From assembly GCA_947053925.1 (NCBI GenBank), contig CAMRUG010000001.1, forward strand, positions 270,127 to 334,126: DNA of 64,000 nucleotides, read 5' to 3'. The notes beneath the pieces were generated by a model. It made no database searches and was not told the DNA's origin. It saw only the letters and a list, made by a program, of their open reading frames with translations. A program made the translations under genes and the position numbers. How positions within the stretch are numbered: the stretch's first letter is position 1; every line of letters starts with the position of its first letter. Shown here piece after piece: positions 53,460 through 63,056 of this stretch. The stretch is from an uncultured Clostridia bacterium (GTDB lineage Bacteria; Bacillota; Clostridia; Christensenellales; CAG-314).

Positions 53460-54694
53460 TTAAATACGATATTGTTGTAATAGGCGGCGGACCTGCGGGG
53501 TTATCGGCGGCAATAAAAGCTTCTTCAAACAGTAAGGTTTTGCTTATCGAACGGGAAGCCCGTTTGGGCGGCATTTTAAAACAGTGTATTCACGACGGTT
53601 TCGGAGTTGTACGCTTTGGAGAAAAATTATCCGGTCCTGAGTATGCCGACAGATTTATCAAAGAAATCAAAAAGACAAATGTAGAAATCAGTCTTTTCAG
53701 CTTTGTAACGGAAATTACCAAAAAAGACGTTTACGAAATTACTTACGCTTGTAAAGACGGTATGAAACGGGTGTCTTGCGATAAAATTATAATTGCAACC
53801 GGTTGCCGTGAGCGTACCCGAAACGGCATATTCGTAAACGGCGACCGCTGTTCGGGTGTCTATACCGCAGGTTCGGCGCAAAATCTGGTAAATATTCTCG
53901 GAGTTATGCCGGGGCGCAAAGCGGTAATTCTCGGCAGCGGAGACATTGGTCTGATAATGGCAAGACGTTTAACTCTTGAGGGCGCGCAGGTTGTCGGCGT
54001 ATACGAAGCAAAGCCTACGCCGTCGGGACTTACGCGTAATATTCATCAGTGTCTTAACGATTTTAACATCCCTTTGCATTTGTCTACTACCGTTACGCGC
54101 GTTTTCGGCGAACAACGTTTGGAACGTGTAGAAATTTCGCAGGTAGACGATAAAATGAGACCGATTGCAGGCACTGAGCAGATTGTAGAATGCGATACGT
54201 TGGTGCTTGCGGTAGGACTTATTCCCGAGAACGAATTGGCAAGCAGTTTGGCTGTAAAATTAGACTACAAAACCAAAGGCGCAATCGTAGACCAAAACTG
54301 TCAGACTTTAACAGACGGTATTTATGCTTGCGGTAATGCGCTTCACGTTAACGATTTAGTTGACTATGTTTCGGAAAGCGGCGAAACGGCAGGAGAAAGC
54401 GCGGGCAGACAAATTAGAGAGCGCAAGTTGGTACCTATATCCACAAACGGCAAATTGCTTTATACCGTTCCGCAAATGCTGGATTTAAATTCCGACGTTA
54501 GCAAGGTTATTATGTATTTCCGTGCGAGCGAAGACCTTGCTAAACAAAAGATTACCGTAACGGCAAACGGCAAGGAAATTTTTTCTAAGCGTTATGCAAA
54601 ATTACTCCCGCCCGAAATGGAAAGAATTGTAGTCGATTTTTCACAAGCCGATTTAACCGGCGGGCAAATAGTTTTAAGCTTGGGGGATTTTTAG
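53456..54694 (+). CDS. FAD/NAD(P)-dependent oxidoreductase, partner of the GlpA-like protein
   Basis: 412 residues. Two Rossmann sites: YDIVVIGGGPAGLSAAIKAS and KAVILGSGDIGLIMARRL, of the pyridine nucleotide-disulphide oxidoreductase type but lacking a CxxxxC redox pair. CGNALHVNDLVDYVSES closes the FAD site. Such a protein commonly forms a complex with the GlpA-like subunit and DUF1667, handling NADH or quinone exchange. Confidence 0.85.
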   Translation: MIKYDIVVIGGGPAGLSAAIKASSNSKVLLIEREARLGGILKQCIHDGFGVVRFGEKLSGPEYADRFIKEIKKTNVEISLFSFVTEITKKDVYEITYACKDGMKRVSCDKIIIATGCRERTRNGIFVNGDRCSGVYTAGSAQNLVNILGVMPGRKAVILGSGDIGLIMARRLTLEGAQVVGVYEAKPTPSGLTRNIHQCLNDFNIPLHLSTTVTRVFGEQRLERVEISQVDDKMRPIAGTEQIVECDTLVLAVGLIPENELASSLAVKLDYKTKGAIVDQNCQTLTDGIYACGNALHVNDLVDYVSESGETAGESAGRQIRERKLVPISTNGKLLYTVPQMLDLNSDVSKVIMYFRASEDLAKQKITVTANGKEIFSKRYAKLLPPEMERIVVDFSQADLTGGQIVLSLGDF

Positions 54695-54695
54695 T

Positions 54696-55043
54696 ATGGA
54701 AATGGTGTGTATAGTTTGTCCTAACGGGTGCAGATTGCAAGTAGAACAAAACGGTAAGGATATCAGTGTCGTCGGCGCCAAGTGTAAAAGAGGAGAAAAT
54801 TTTGTCCATACCGAATTGACTTGTCCTACGCGCAGTGTAACAAGTTCGGTTAAAACTACCGTAAAAGACTATCCTGTGGTATCTGTCCGAACCGACGGCG
54901 AGATTCCTAAAGAAAAAATAACGGCATTTATAAAAGAATTATCTAAATTTACTCTTGACAAACGCGTTCCGATAGGTACAATTTTAATCAAGGACGTTTG
55001 TAAAACAGGCGTTAACGTAATTACTACTACCGATATGGAGTAA
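54696..55043 (+). CDS. DUF1667 small electron-transfer-type subunit
   Basis: 115 residues, one base after the previous stop. CIVCPNGCRLQVEQNG, with CxxCxxxC, and KCKRGENFVHTELTCPTR are the DUF1667 signature cysteines, probably holding an iron-sulphur cluster. Family members sit next to GlpA-like dehydrogenases, as here. Confidence 0.9.
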   Translation: MEMVCIVCPNGCRLQVEQNGKDISVVGAKCKRGENFVHTELTCPTRSVTSSVKTTVKDYPVVSVRTDGEIPKEKITAFIKELSKFTLDKRVPIGTILIKDVCKTGVNVITTTDME

Positions 55044-55123
55044 ATTTTGTCCAAGAAGCAAAAATTGCTTTTGCAAGCGGTAGGTAAAAGTATTACCTAT
55101 TTCAGATACAAGAGGATAGTTTT

Positions 55124-56662
55124 ATGGCAAATGTATTAGTTATTGACGTTGGCACGCAAAGTATGCGTGGGATTATTTTTGATGACAAGGGCAACTTGTT
55201 GATTAAAGAGCAGATTAAGTATAAGCCGTATATATGCAAGGAAAGCGGATATATGGAACAATCCGCCGAAATGTATTGGGATGTGTTGTGTGATATAACA
55301 AAGTCCATCAGAAACAAAAATCCCGAACTTATGGATAGCGTAATTGCTATTTCCGTGGATACGTTCCGAGACACTGCAGTATTGTTGGATAAGGACAAAA
55401 ACGTCGTTCGTAACTGCATATTGTGGAGTGATATGCGTGTTGCGGATACTTCCAAAAAACTTCCGATAAAACAACGTTTTTTATTCGGATTGGTAGGAAT
55501 GTCCCGTCCGATAAATGCAATACGCAGACGGGTGTTTACTAATTGGGTAAAAGATAACGAACCGGAAGTTTGGGCGAAGGTAGATAAGGTGGCCTTGATA
55601 TCGGGATATCTCAATTACAAGTTGACAGGTAATCTTGTTGACTCGTATGCCTCGATAATCGGGCACTTGCCGTTTTTCAATAAAAAAAGACGTTGGTTAA
55701 AAAAGAGTGAATTGCTTTTTCCTGTATTTAACTTGCCGTTAGATCAAATGATACCTTTGTGCAACCCCGGCGATACGGTAGGCACAGTTGACGAAAACGT
55801 CGCAAAATTGTCGGGACTTAACAAAGGACTAAAAGTAATAGCGTGCGGTTCGGACAAAAGTTGCGAAACGTTGGGCGGAGGCTGCATTGACCGTAACGTC
55901 GCAAGTATATCGTTCGGCACAAGCAGCACTGTGCAGTTTTCCACTAAAAAATATTTCGAACCCGAAACGTTTATGCCGAGTTATCCGTCTGTTGTTAAGG
56001 ATTATTACAATCCCGAAGTGCAGATATTCCGCGGTTATTGGATGATAAGTTGGTTTAAAAAGCATTTTGCTCAACACCTCGAAAAACGTGCCGAAGAAAC
56101 GGGTAAAAGCGTTGAGGAACTTATGAATGAGGAAATGGAAGCAATTCCTGCCGGCAGCGACGGACTTATTCTTCAACCGTTTTGGCAAGGCGGACTTACT
56201 CATCCCGAAGCAAGAGGTTCAATAATAGGCTTTAACGATTGGCACACGCGTGCGCACGTTTACAAGGCTATTATAGAGGGCATTGATTACGCTTTGCGCG
56301 AAGGACTTGAACGTCTTGAACGCAGAGGACATCAAAAAATAGATTTTATTTCGGTGTCGGGAGGCGGTTCTCAAAGCGACCTCATTTGTCAGATTGCGGC
56401 TGACATTTTCAATAAACCCGTTAAACGCGTGCAAACGCACGAAACTTCTGCATTGGGTTGCGCCATAGTTGCGTTTACTTCTTGCGGAGTGTACGGTTCT
56501 GCCGAGGACGCCGTAAAAAGTATGGTGCGTTTTGTGGATACATTTACGCCTAATCCCGACAATGTCAAAATTTATGACGACTTATATAAAAACGTATATA
56601 TGAAGTTGTACAAGAAGTTGCAAAAACTGTATCTTCATATGGATAAACACATAAACAAATAG
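55124..56662 (+). CDS. FGGY-family carbohydrate kinase (glycerol kinase/YgcE-like)
   Basis: 512 residues. ATPase-type phosphate motif VIDVGTQSMRGIIFDDKG (N-term), SFGTSSTVQFS and SVSGGGSQSDLICQIAADIFNKPV near the C-terminus are the FGGY sites. Phosphorylates a sugar or polyol; in E. coli a similar kinase (ygcE) pairs with a FAD-linked oxidoreductase (ygcU), and the next gene here is of that type. Substrate unknown. Confidence 0.85.
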   Translation: MANVLVIDVGTQSMRGIIFDDKGNLLIKEQIKYKPYICKESGYMEQSAEMYWDVLCDITKSIRNKNPELMDSVIAISVDTFRDTAVLLDKDKNVVRNCILWSDMRVADTSKKLPIKQRFLFGLVGMSRPINAIRRRVFTNWVKDNEPEVWAKVDKVALISGYLNYKLTGNLVDSYASIIGHLPFFNKKRRWLKKSELLFPVFNLPLDQMIPLCNPGDTVGTVDENVAKLSGLNKGLKVIACGSDKSCETLGGGCIDRNVASISFGTSSTVQFSTKKYFEPETFMPSYPSVVKDYYNPEVQIFRGYWMISWFKKHFAQHLEKRAEETGKSVEELMNEEMEAIPAGSDGLILQPFWQGGLTHPEARGSIIGFNDWHTRAHVYKAIIEGIDYALREGLERLERRGHQKIDFISVSGGGSQSDLICQIAADIFNKPVKRVQTHETSALGCAIVAFTSCGVYGSAEDAVKSMVRFVDTFTPNPDNVKIYDDLYKNVYMKLYKKLQKLYLHMDKHINK

Positions 56663-56752
56663 TCGAACAGTGTAAGTTGTACTGTTAACGTTATTTACAA
56701 TTTAAGAATTTAGTCATAGCGTAGCGATAATACAAATTAAAGGAGAAAGAAA

Positions 56753-58489
56753 ATGAGTAAACCTTACAAAGGATTTGAACCTAAATGGTATTTGGAAACG
56801 CCTCCCAAAAACAGTTACCGTTCCATTTTTAAATGGGGAGATCCGAATTTCAACAAAATACCCAAAGAAAATCTTTACAAATTGATGAAAGAAATCTTTC
56901 ATCTTACGGACGACGATTTTAAACAGTATGACGAGCCGCTCGGTTTAGAAGAAGTTAAGTTTGATAAACCCTGCGCTTTGAGCGATAAAGTTTTAAATAA
57001 ATTCCGCGCAATAGTGGGCGAAGACAATTTGTCCACAACAGACTACGACAGACTGTCTGTGGCTTACGGCAAGACAATGTTCGATTTACTTCGTCTCCGT
57101 GAACACATAGCGGATAACGTTTCCGATGCGGTCATTTATCCCGAGAACAAGGAGCAAATCGAAAAAATCGTCGCGCTTTGTTCGGAAGAAAAAATTCCTT
57201 TGTATGTTTACGGCGGCGGTTCGTCCGTAACGCGCGGCGTTGAGCCCATCTGCGGCGGAATAAGCCTTGATATGCGCAGGCATTTTAATAAAGTTATCGA
57301 TTTTAACGAAACCGACCAAACAATTACTGTCGAAGCAGGAATGAGCGGACCTAAACTGGAAGAAACTCTGAATAACGCCGTTAAACTTTTCGGTGCAAAA
57401 CGCGCTTATACTTGCGGACATTTTCCGCAATCGTTTGAGTACAGTTCCGTAGGCGGCTGGACGGTAACGCGCGGCGCGGGTCAAAATTCTACTTATTACG
57501 GCAAAATCGAAGACATAGTAATTGCTCAGGAATACGCAACTCCGACAGGTATTATAAAAACCGAGCCTTTCCCTGCCAAGGCAACAGGACCGGATATTAA
57601 CCAAATAATGATGGGGAGCGAAGGCACTTTCGGTGTATTAACCCACGTTACGTTAAAAGTTTTCCGTCATATGCCGCAGAACCATTATAAATTCAGTTAT
57701 ATGTTTAAAGACTGGGAAAGCGCAATGGATGCCGCCCGCGAAATTATGCAGTGCGAATGCGGACGCCCTAGCGTATTCCGTTTGTCCGACCCTGAAGAAA
57801 CGGATATGATGATGCACTTATACGGAGTATCCGAAAGCGCATTGGGAAAAATGTTGAGTAATCTGGGATATAAACCTCATAAACGTTGTTTGTTCTTGGG
57901 ATTTACCGACGGCGAAAAAGGTTTTTGCAAAAACATAGCTAAAAACGTAAAACGCATTTGCAAAAAACACAAGGCAATGAGCCTTACGGGAATGGTTACT
58001 TCCGCTTGGGAAAAAGGACGTTTCAACGACCCGTATTTGCGCGATACAATGCAGGATTTCGGTGTTATGACGGACACATTGGAATGTTCTGTAACGTGGA
58101 GCCAAATGGAAAGCGTTCATCAAATGGTTAGGGAGTATTGTCATAGCCGTCCTAATACGATTTGTATGACGCATATGTCGCACTGTTATCCTCAAGGGGC
58201 AAACCTTTATTTTATATTTATTGCAAAGATGAATACGCTGGATGACTTTGTAAATTATTGGAGCGGTATACTCGACCATATCCAAAAGAGCGGCGCGGCA
58301 ATTTCTCACCATCACGGAATAGGCAAGTTCTTTGCACCGTGGCTCGAAGGACAAATAGGCACACGTCAAATGGATGTTTATAAACTGCTTAAAAACCACT
58401 TCGACCCCGAAAACGTAATGAATCCGGGCGGTACATTGGGTCTTGACCTTAAAGAAGAGGAAAAACGTTTTATACGTCCCAAATGGTAA
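56753..58489 (+). CDS. FAD-linked oxidase of the alkylglycerone-phosphate-synthase group (YgcU-like)
   Basis: 578 residues, AAAGGAG upstream. FAD-binding type 4 domain: YGGGSSVTRGVEPICGGISLDMRRH at about 156-180 and GSEGTFGVLTHVTLKVFR near 285-302. The C-terminal cap has the HHHGIGKFFAPWLEGQIG motif of alkyldihydroxyacetonephosphate synthases (triple histidine). It could oxidise a hydroxy acid or an alkyl-glycerol compound. Last gene of the operon. Confidence 0.85.
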   Translation: MSKPYKGFEPKWYLETPPKNSYRSIFKWGDPNFNKIPKENLYKLMKEIFHLTDDDFKQYDEPLGLEEVKFDKPCALSDKVLNKFRAIVGEDNLSTTDYDRLSVAYGKTMFDLLRLREHIADNVSDAVIYPENKEQIEKIVALCSEEKIPLYVYGGGSSVTRGVEPICGGISLDMRRHFNKVIDFNETDQTITVEAGMSGPKLEETLNNAVKLFGAKRAYTCGHFPQSFEYSSVGGWTVTRGAGQNSTYYGKIEDIVIAQEYATPTGIIKTEPFPAKATGPDINQIMMGSEGTFGVLTHVTLKVFRHMPQNHYKFSYMFKDWESAMDAAREIMQCECGRPSVFRLSDPEETDMMMHLYGVSESALGKMLSNLGYKPHKRCLFLGFTDGEKGFCKNIAKNVKRICKKHKAMSLTGMVTSAWEKGRFNDPYLRDTMQDFGVMTDTLECSVTWSQMESVHQMVREYCHSRPNTICMTHMSHCYPQGANLYFIFIAKMNTLDDFVNYWSGILDHIQKSGAAISHHHGIGKFFAPWLEGQIGTRQMDVYKLLKNHFDPENVMNPGGTLGLDLKEEEKRFIRPKW

Positions 58490-58560
58490 GCGGCGCCAAG
58501 TCTATTAAAAAGCAAGTAATTTTTAACTATCAAAATCAGCAAATTTAATATTTATCAAAA

Positions 58561-58596
58561 CGCATTATGTTATCAAGTAGGCATAATGCGTTTTTT
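58561..58596 (+). terminator. Terminator of the five-gene operon
   Basis: Perfect 9 bp stem CGCATTATG/CATAATGCG with a 12-base loop, followed by T6. Confidence 0.9.
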
Positions 58597-58597
58597 G

Positions 58598-58626
58598 TTG
58601 CAAGTCGTAGTTCCGTGTGGTATAAT
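58598..58626 (+). promoter_or_regulatory. Promoter of nagB
   Basis: TTGCAA, 17 bases, TATAAT (58621-58626), directly behind the terminator. Confidence 0.7.
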
Positions 58627-58650
58627 TTAACGAGAAAGAGGGTAGAACAA

Positions 58651-59379
58651 ATGAAGATAATTGTAGTCGATAATTACGAAGAATTGAGCAGAACAGCGGC
58701 GGAAATGGTAGCAGAAGTAGTAGAAAGTAATCCCTGCGCAACACTGGGACTTGCAACGGGATCTACTCCTATCGGCTGTTATGAAATGCTTGCCGAATTT
58801 TGTAAAGATAAAAAACTTTCCTTTAAAAACGTTTCTGCTGTGAACTTGGATGAGTATGTGGGTTTAGATAAGAAGAATGAGCAAAGTTACGCGTATTTTA
58901 TGCGCAGAGAATTGTTTGACAGAGTCGACATCGACAAAAATAACACGCACATACCTAACGGCAAAGCGAGTAATCTTTTGGACGAGTGCAGCCGTTACTC
59001 TAAATTGTTAAACGATACCGACCGTGATGTGCAGATTTTGGGATTGGGCAGTAACGGACATATAGGTTTTAACGAACCGAACACACCGTTCGACAGTCTT
59101 ACTCACGTCGTGGATTTGGCGGAGAGTACAATACGCGACAATTCCCGTTTGTTTTATGACGGAGAGCAGGTGCCGCGTCAGGCAATTACTATGGGAATAG
59201 CGGAAATTATGCAAGCAAAGCGTGTTATTATGCTTGCAAGCGGGCTTAACAAGGCGCAGGCGGTCAAGCGTATGACGCAGGGCGAAGTCAGCAACGATTG
59301 TCCTGCAAGCATATTGCAACGCCATCCCGACTGTACGGTAATAGTAGATAAGGACGCCGCTTCGTTGTTAAAAAAATAA
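58651..59379 (+). CDS. nagB: Glucosamine-6-phosphate deaminase
   Basis: 242 residues from the ATG at 58651; a frame reaching 58567 runs through the promoter. LGLATGSTPIGCYEML, the active-site NLDEYVGLDKKNEQSYAYFM and LGLGSNGHIGFNEP are the NagB signatures. Converts glucosamine-6-phosphate to fructose-6-phosphate and ammonia. The short form lacks the allosteric C-terminal extension of E. coli NagB, as usual in Firmicutes. Confidence 0.95.
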   Translation: MKIIVVDNYEELSRTAAEMVAEVVESNPCATLGLATGSTPIGCYEMLAEFCKDKKLSFKNVSAVNLDEYVGLDKKNEQSYAYFMRRELFDRVDIDKNNTHIPNGKASNLLDECSRYSKLLNDTDRDVQILGLGSNGHIGFNEPNTPFDSLTHVVDLAESTIRDNSRLFYDGEQVPRQAITMGIAEIMQAKRVIMLASGLNKAQAVKRMTQGEVSNDCPASILQRHPDCTVIVDKDAASLLKK

Positions 59380-59931
59380 ACGTATAAAATCAATTTTTTC
59401 TATGTCGTTTATGATTGAATTCTCAGTAACGTCTGTTAAGTTTTCATTATAATAAACGGCATATAACTTCACTTAATGGGAGCAAATTACATTGCAATTT
59501 TGTTAATACCGTTGTATGTAATACTTATATTTATTACGTTAAATAACGACGTAAGCGTATTTAACGTAATTAACCACAGTTATTTACGTTTATATATCAC
59601 AGCACTGGACAAGCGATTTTATATGTAGTTAGTTTAGACTTGAGTGAAATATAATAGCGTAAACAACTAAATTTAATGACGTAAAACGTCCCATAACTAC
59701 GGTTATAAGCGATTAAATAAAATTGTATTAAATTTACTTGTATTTTGTTTAACCGTAATACGTTTATATAACCGTATTTATTAAAGTTGGGTTGAATAAT
59801 TGAAACTGACTGTGCGCGATTAACGCAGGCATAAAGACTACTCTAGTTGTATGAAGAGAATTACAAGAATAACTTTTAAGTTTAAATCAATACTTAAAAA
59901 ATAATAAAATATAGTAACAATACACTAAATC
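59380..59931. other. AT-rich gap with a perfect inverted repeat
   Basis: No gene. ATTACGTTAAATA (59533-59545) and TATTTAACGTAAT (59558-59570) form a perfect 13 bp inverted repeat with a 12-base centre. TTTACGT/ACGTAAA-like motifs recur around it (59,585-59,760). Confidence 0.6.
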
Positions 59932-60151
59932 TGATGCCCTTCCTTGCACGATAAGTTTTGCATTTGCGTCAACTACGTTTCGTAAAAGGGGATTGCGTCC
60001 TAATACCGATGTCGGGTTTACTACGGCTTTTTATTTAAGTCAACGAGATTTTTCTCCGCGTAAAAGACAGATGGTATTCGGCAGATCACCCACCTGTATT
60101 TTTCAGGTTGAACCTCAGCAAAACAACGGCAATGGCAGGGCATTTTTTTTG
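59932..60151 (+). ncRNA. Structured noncoding RNA, 6S-like
   Basis: The 220 nt have self-complementary ends: TGATGCCCTTCC with GGCAATGGCAGGGCA, followed by T8. Inside, small hairpins TACG/CGTA and ACCTG/CAGGT flank a bubble; AATACC/GGTATT, TGTC/GACA, TTTAC/GTAAA and CGG/CCG stack into a long apical rod. A closing stem, a central bubble and a long rod with a terminator is the layout of 6S RNA, which binds RNA polymerase. No protein frame is credible. Family identity is tentative. Confidence 0.5.
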
Positions 60152-60248
60152 TTTAAATTTTTATTTAATATTAAATATGTTTTTTAATATGCACTTGCTA
60201 TTATTCGAGTTTTAGAATATAATGTTAATTATAGAATGGAGAATTGCA

Positions 60249-61316
60249 ATGTTGAGTTTTATATCAGCCAAAGAGGCAGCAGATAAATGGAATATATCTC
60301 AAAGGCGTGTGGCTGTTCTTTGTAGTGAAAACAGAATTGCAGGTGCAACAATGATCGGAAATATGTGGATTATTCCTAAAGATGCTTTAAAACCGATAGA
60401 TAAACGTACAGTTAGGGATAATTCTGATAATTCTATTGCATTAAAACCGTTTGTAAAATGGGTTGGCGGTAAAAGTCAACTCATTGACGAACTCGAAAAA
60501 ATGTTGCCTACTGACGGAGAAAAGGTTTTTACAAAGTATTGCGAGCCTATGGTCGGCGGTGGTGCGCTTTTATTTAATATTTTATCAAAGCATAATTTTG
60601 AAAAATTATATATCAGCGACATAAATTCCGAATTGATAAACACTTATAATGTAATAAAAAATAACGTTGATGATCTGATCGCTGAAATAAAAGAAATGCA
60701 ACTTACTTTTTTGCCTATGGACGAAAACAGCAGAAAGTTTTACTATTATTCTATTCGTGATAAATTCAATGCTACAAGTTTAACCGATAAAACGGCAGTT
60801 GACAAAGCGGCATATTTTATTTTCCTGAACAAAACTTGTTTTAATGGACTGTATCGCGTGAATAAAAAAGGACAATTCAATGTGCCTATGGGCGCATACA
60901 AAAATCCTACGATATGCGACGAAGAAAATTTGCTGAATATAAGCAAAGTTTTACAAAACGTAACTATTGTTTACGGAGATTATTCATTATCAAAAGATTT
61001 TATAGATAAAAGCACTTTCGTATATATTGATCCTCCGTATCGCCCTATTTCGGAAACGTCTGCATTTACTTCTTATAATTCCGATTCTTTTGACGACAAC
61101 GAACAAATTAGACTTGCAAAGTTTATTGATGAAATAAATGCAAAGGGCGCAAAAATCGTTTTAAGTAATTCAGATCCGAAAAACGTGAATATTGACGATA
61201 CTTTTTTCGATGATTTATATAAGGCATATAAAATAAAGCGCGTTTCGGCGACCCGTATGATCAACAGTAAAGCCGATAATCGTGGTAAAATCAATGAATT
61301 GCTTATTTGCAATTAG
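60249..61316 (+). CDS. Dam-type DNA adenine methyltransferase with N-terminal HTH domain
   Basis: 355 residues from the ATG at 60249 (TGGAGAATT upstream). Residues 1-60 form an excisionase-like HTH (ISAKEAADKWNISQRRVAVLCSENRIAGA). The catalytic part has motif X FVKWVGGKSQLI, motif I CEPMVGGGALLF (98-109) and motif IV DPPY (261-264): alpha-order, Dam/DpnM group, expected to methylate A in GATC. It protects against the DpnII-type nuclease downstream. Confidence 0.85.
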   Translation: MLSFISAKEAADKWNISQRRVAVLCSENRIAGATMIGNMWIIPKDALKPIDKRTVRDNSDNSIALKPFVKWVGGKSQLIDELEKMLPTDGEKVFTKYCEPMVGGGALLFNILSKHNFEKLYISDINSELINTYNVIKNNVDDLIAEIKEMQLTFLPMDENSRKFYYYSIRDKFNATSLTDKTAVDKAAYFIFLNKTCFNGLYRVNKKGQFNVPMGAYKNPTICDEENLLNISKVLQNVTIVYGDYSLSKDFIDKSTFVYIDPPYRPISETSAFTSYNSDSFDDNEQIRLAKFIDEINAKGAKIVLSNSDPKNVNIDDTFFDDLYKAYKIKRVSATRMINSKADNRGKINELLICN

Positions 61317-61327
61317 AGGAATAACTT

Positions 61328-62182
61328 ATGATAAACGATAAACTGACTATACTTGAACTCACAAAAGAAGAAATAGACAAATCAATAGATGAATTATATT
61401 TATGCTTCCCAACTGGGCGAGAATTTGAAATTTTTCTAAACTCTTTTTTGTCCGCTCTCGGATTTGAAGAAGTAGTTACTACTCAATATGTAGGCGATAA
61501 AGGCATCGATTTAACCTGTCTTAAGAGCGGCCTTGATATTAATGGAACAGATACTATGAATTATTATGTGCAAGCCAAACGTTACGCTCGCAATAATAAA
61601 GTGCAATCCAAAGAAGTACGCGACTTAAAAGGCACAACAAAACGTGATAAAAATGGCAATATATTAAATAACAATTATATTAATGTTTTTATAACCACTT
61701 CATCTTTTACGCCTGCCGCACTATCCGAAGCGTCTGATAATCCAAATATGCCTGTTATCACAATAGACGGCACACAACTTATACAGTACTGTATAGAAAA
61801 AGGAATAGGCTTTAATTATAAGCCTGTATTTTCAAAAAACGCAATACTTGCTTTAACTCAAAGTAAACCGAATACTAGTTTTTCTACCACTACCGATAAT
61901 GAATATTTAGTGGAAAGAGAAATTACTAAAAACGACATTAGAGCAAAAATTTTAGTGATACCGCAAATTATTAAAAGTGAACTTCCAGAAAACAGCGAGA
62001 AATTTGTTGTTATCTTTAACAATGTGCAAAAGCAACTTAATATTGATAAGACAAGACGATATTTCGGTGGGGTTACTGATTTTTATAAGCAATTTGGGTT
62101 ATTAACATCCGATGGCGTGTTTGTAAGCAAAAAAGCAAAATGGAAAATATCAGGTGATAAAATAGTCGTTGATTTGATATAA
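61328..62182 (+). CDS. Mrr-like restriction endonuclease
   Basis: 284 residues. REFEIFLNSFLSALGFEEVV...GDKGIDLTCLKS...YYVQAKRY is the Mrr/PD-(D/E)xK core, with active-site Asp61, Gln82 and Lys84. The C-terminal third (IFNNVQKQLNIDKTRRYFGGVTDFY) is of unknown type. Mrr proteins cut modified DNA, or act in type II systems. It stands between the GATC methylase and the DpnII-type nuclease. Confidence 0.8.
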   Translation: MINDKLTILELTKEEIDKSIDELYLCFPTGREFEIFLNSFLSALGFEEVVTTQYVGDKGIDLTCLKSGLDINGTDTMNYYVQAKRYARNNKVQSKEVRDLKGTTKRDKNGNILNNNYINVFITTSSFTPAALSEASDNPNMPVITIDGTQLIQYCIEKGIGFNYKPVFSKNAILALTQSKPNTSFSTTTDNEYLVEREITKNDIRAKILVIPQIIKSELPENSEKFVVIFNNVQKQLNIDKTRRYFGGVTDFYKQFGLLTSDGVFVSKKAKWKISGDKIVVDLI

Positions 62183-62194
62183 AGGAGCAAATTT

Positions 62195-63055
62195 ATGAAA
62201 AGAAATTTTAACGAATGGCTTAAAACATTTAAATCTAGCATTTACGATTACGGTTATTATGTCGATTTTGAAAAAGTTTACAGCAATATAGATAGTATCA
62301 AAGTCGAGTTGAATATTCTCAATTCTCTCATAGGCTCAAAAAATATCGAAAACGATTTTGAAAGACTTATTGTCGAGTATCCGCAAGTATTAAGATGTGT
62401 TCCTATATTGCTTGCCGTTCGTGGGCGTGAAATTTATGCTATTGACGGCGACGGAGAATATCTTTTTAATTTTTATAAACAAACTTATTCAATAAAAGAA
62501 TACATAATGTTTATGCAAAAGACGGGATTGTTTACGCTTATATCCAAACGCATTATCAACAATCTTGTGGATTATGTTACGGGCGTTGAAGTCGGTTTAG
62601 ACAGCAATGGTCGCAAGAATCGCGGTGGTCATTTAATGGAAGACCTTGTGGAAGATTATCTTGTTAAAGCCGGACTTGTTAAAAACGAAACTTATTTCAA
62701 AGAAATGAAATTGTCCGCCATTGAAAAGAAATGGAATATTGATTTATCGGGTATTTCAAATCAAGGCAAAGCAGAAAAGCGTTTTGATTTTGTTGTTAAG
62801 AAAGGAAAAACGATATACGGCATTGAAACGAATTTTTATGCAAGCGGCGGATCGAAATTGAACGAAACCGCACGAAGTTATAAGACAATAGCATTAGAAG
62901 CGAAAGAAATCGATGGTTTTGCTTTTGTATGGTTTACAGACGGTTGCGGTTGGAAATCGGCAAAGCACAATTTGGAAGAAACTTTTGACGTTTTAGACAA
63001 TATGTACTGTATCGCAGATATGGAAAACGGTATTATACAAAAGTTATTTGATTGA
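62195..63055 (+). CDS. DpnII-type restriction endonuclease
   Basis: 286 residues. The family core LDSNGRKNRGGHLMEDLVEDYL and KRFDFVVKKGKTIYGIETNFYASGGSKL (Asp and Glu-x-Asn/Lys of the PD-(D/E)xK site) match DpnII, which cuts unmethylated GATC. AAAGGAG upstream. Confidence 0.85.
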   Translation: MKRNFNEWLKTFKSSIYDYGYYVDFEKVYSNIDSIKVELNILNSLIGSKNIENDFERLIVEYPQVLRCVPILLAVRGREIYAIDGDGEYLFNFYKQTYSIKEYIMFMQKTGLFTLISKRIINNLVDYVTGVEVGLDSNGRKNRGGHLMEDLVEDYLVKAGLVKNETYFKEMKLSAIEKKWNIDLSGISNQGKAEKRFDFVVKKGKTIYGIETNFYASGGSKLNETARSYKTIALEAKEIDGFAFVWFTDGCGWKSAKHNLEETFDVLDNMYCIADMENGIIQKLFD

Positions 63056-63056
63056 T

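Noticed and set aside
59993..60187. 64-residue plus-strand ORF
   Set aside because: It lies within the structured RNA and has no ribosome site or codon pattern of a gene.
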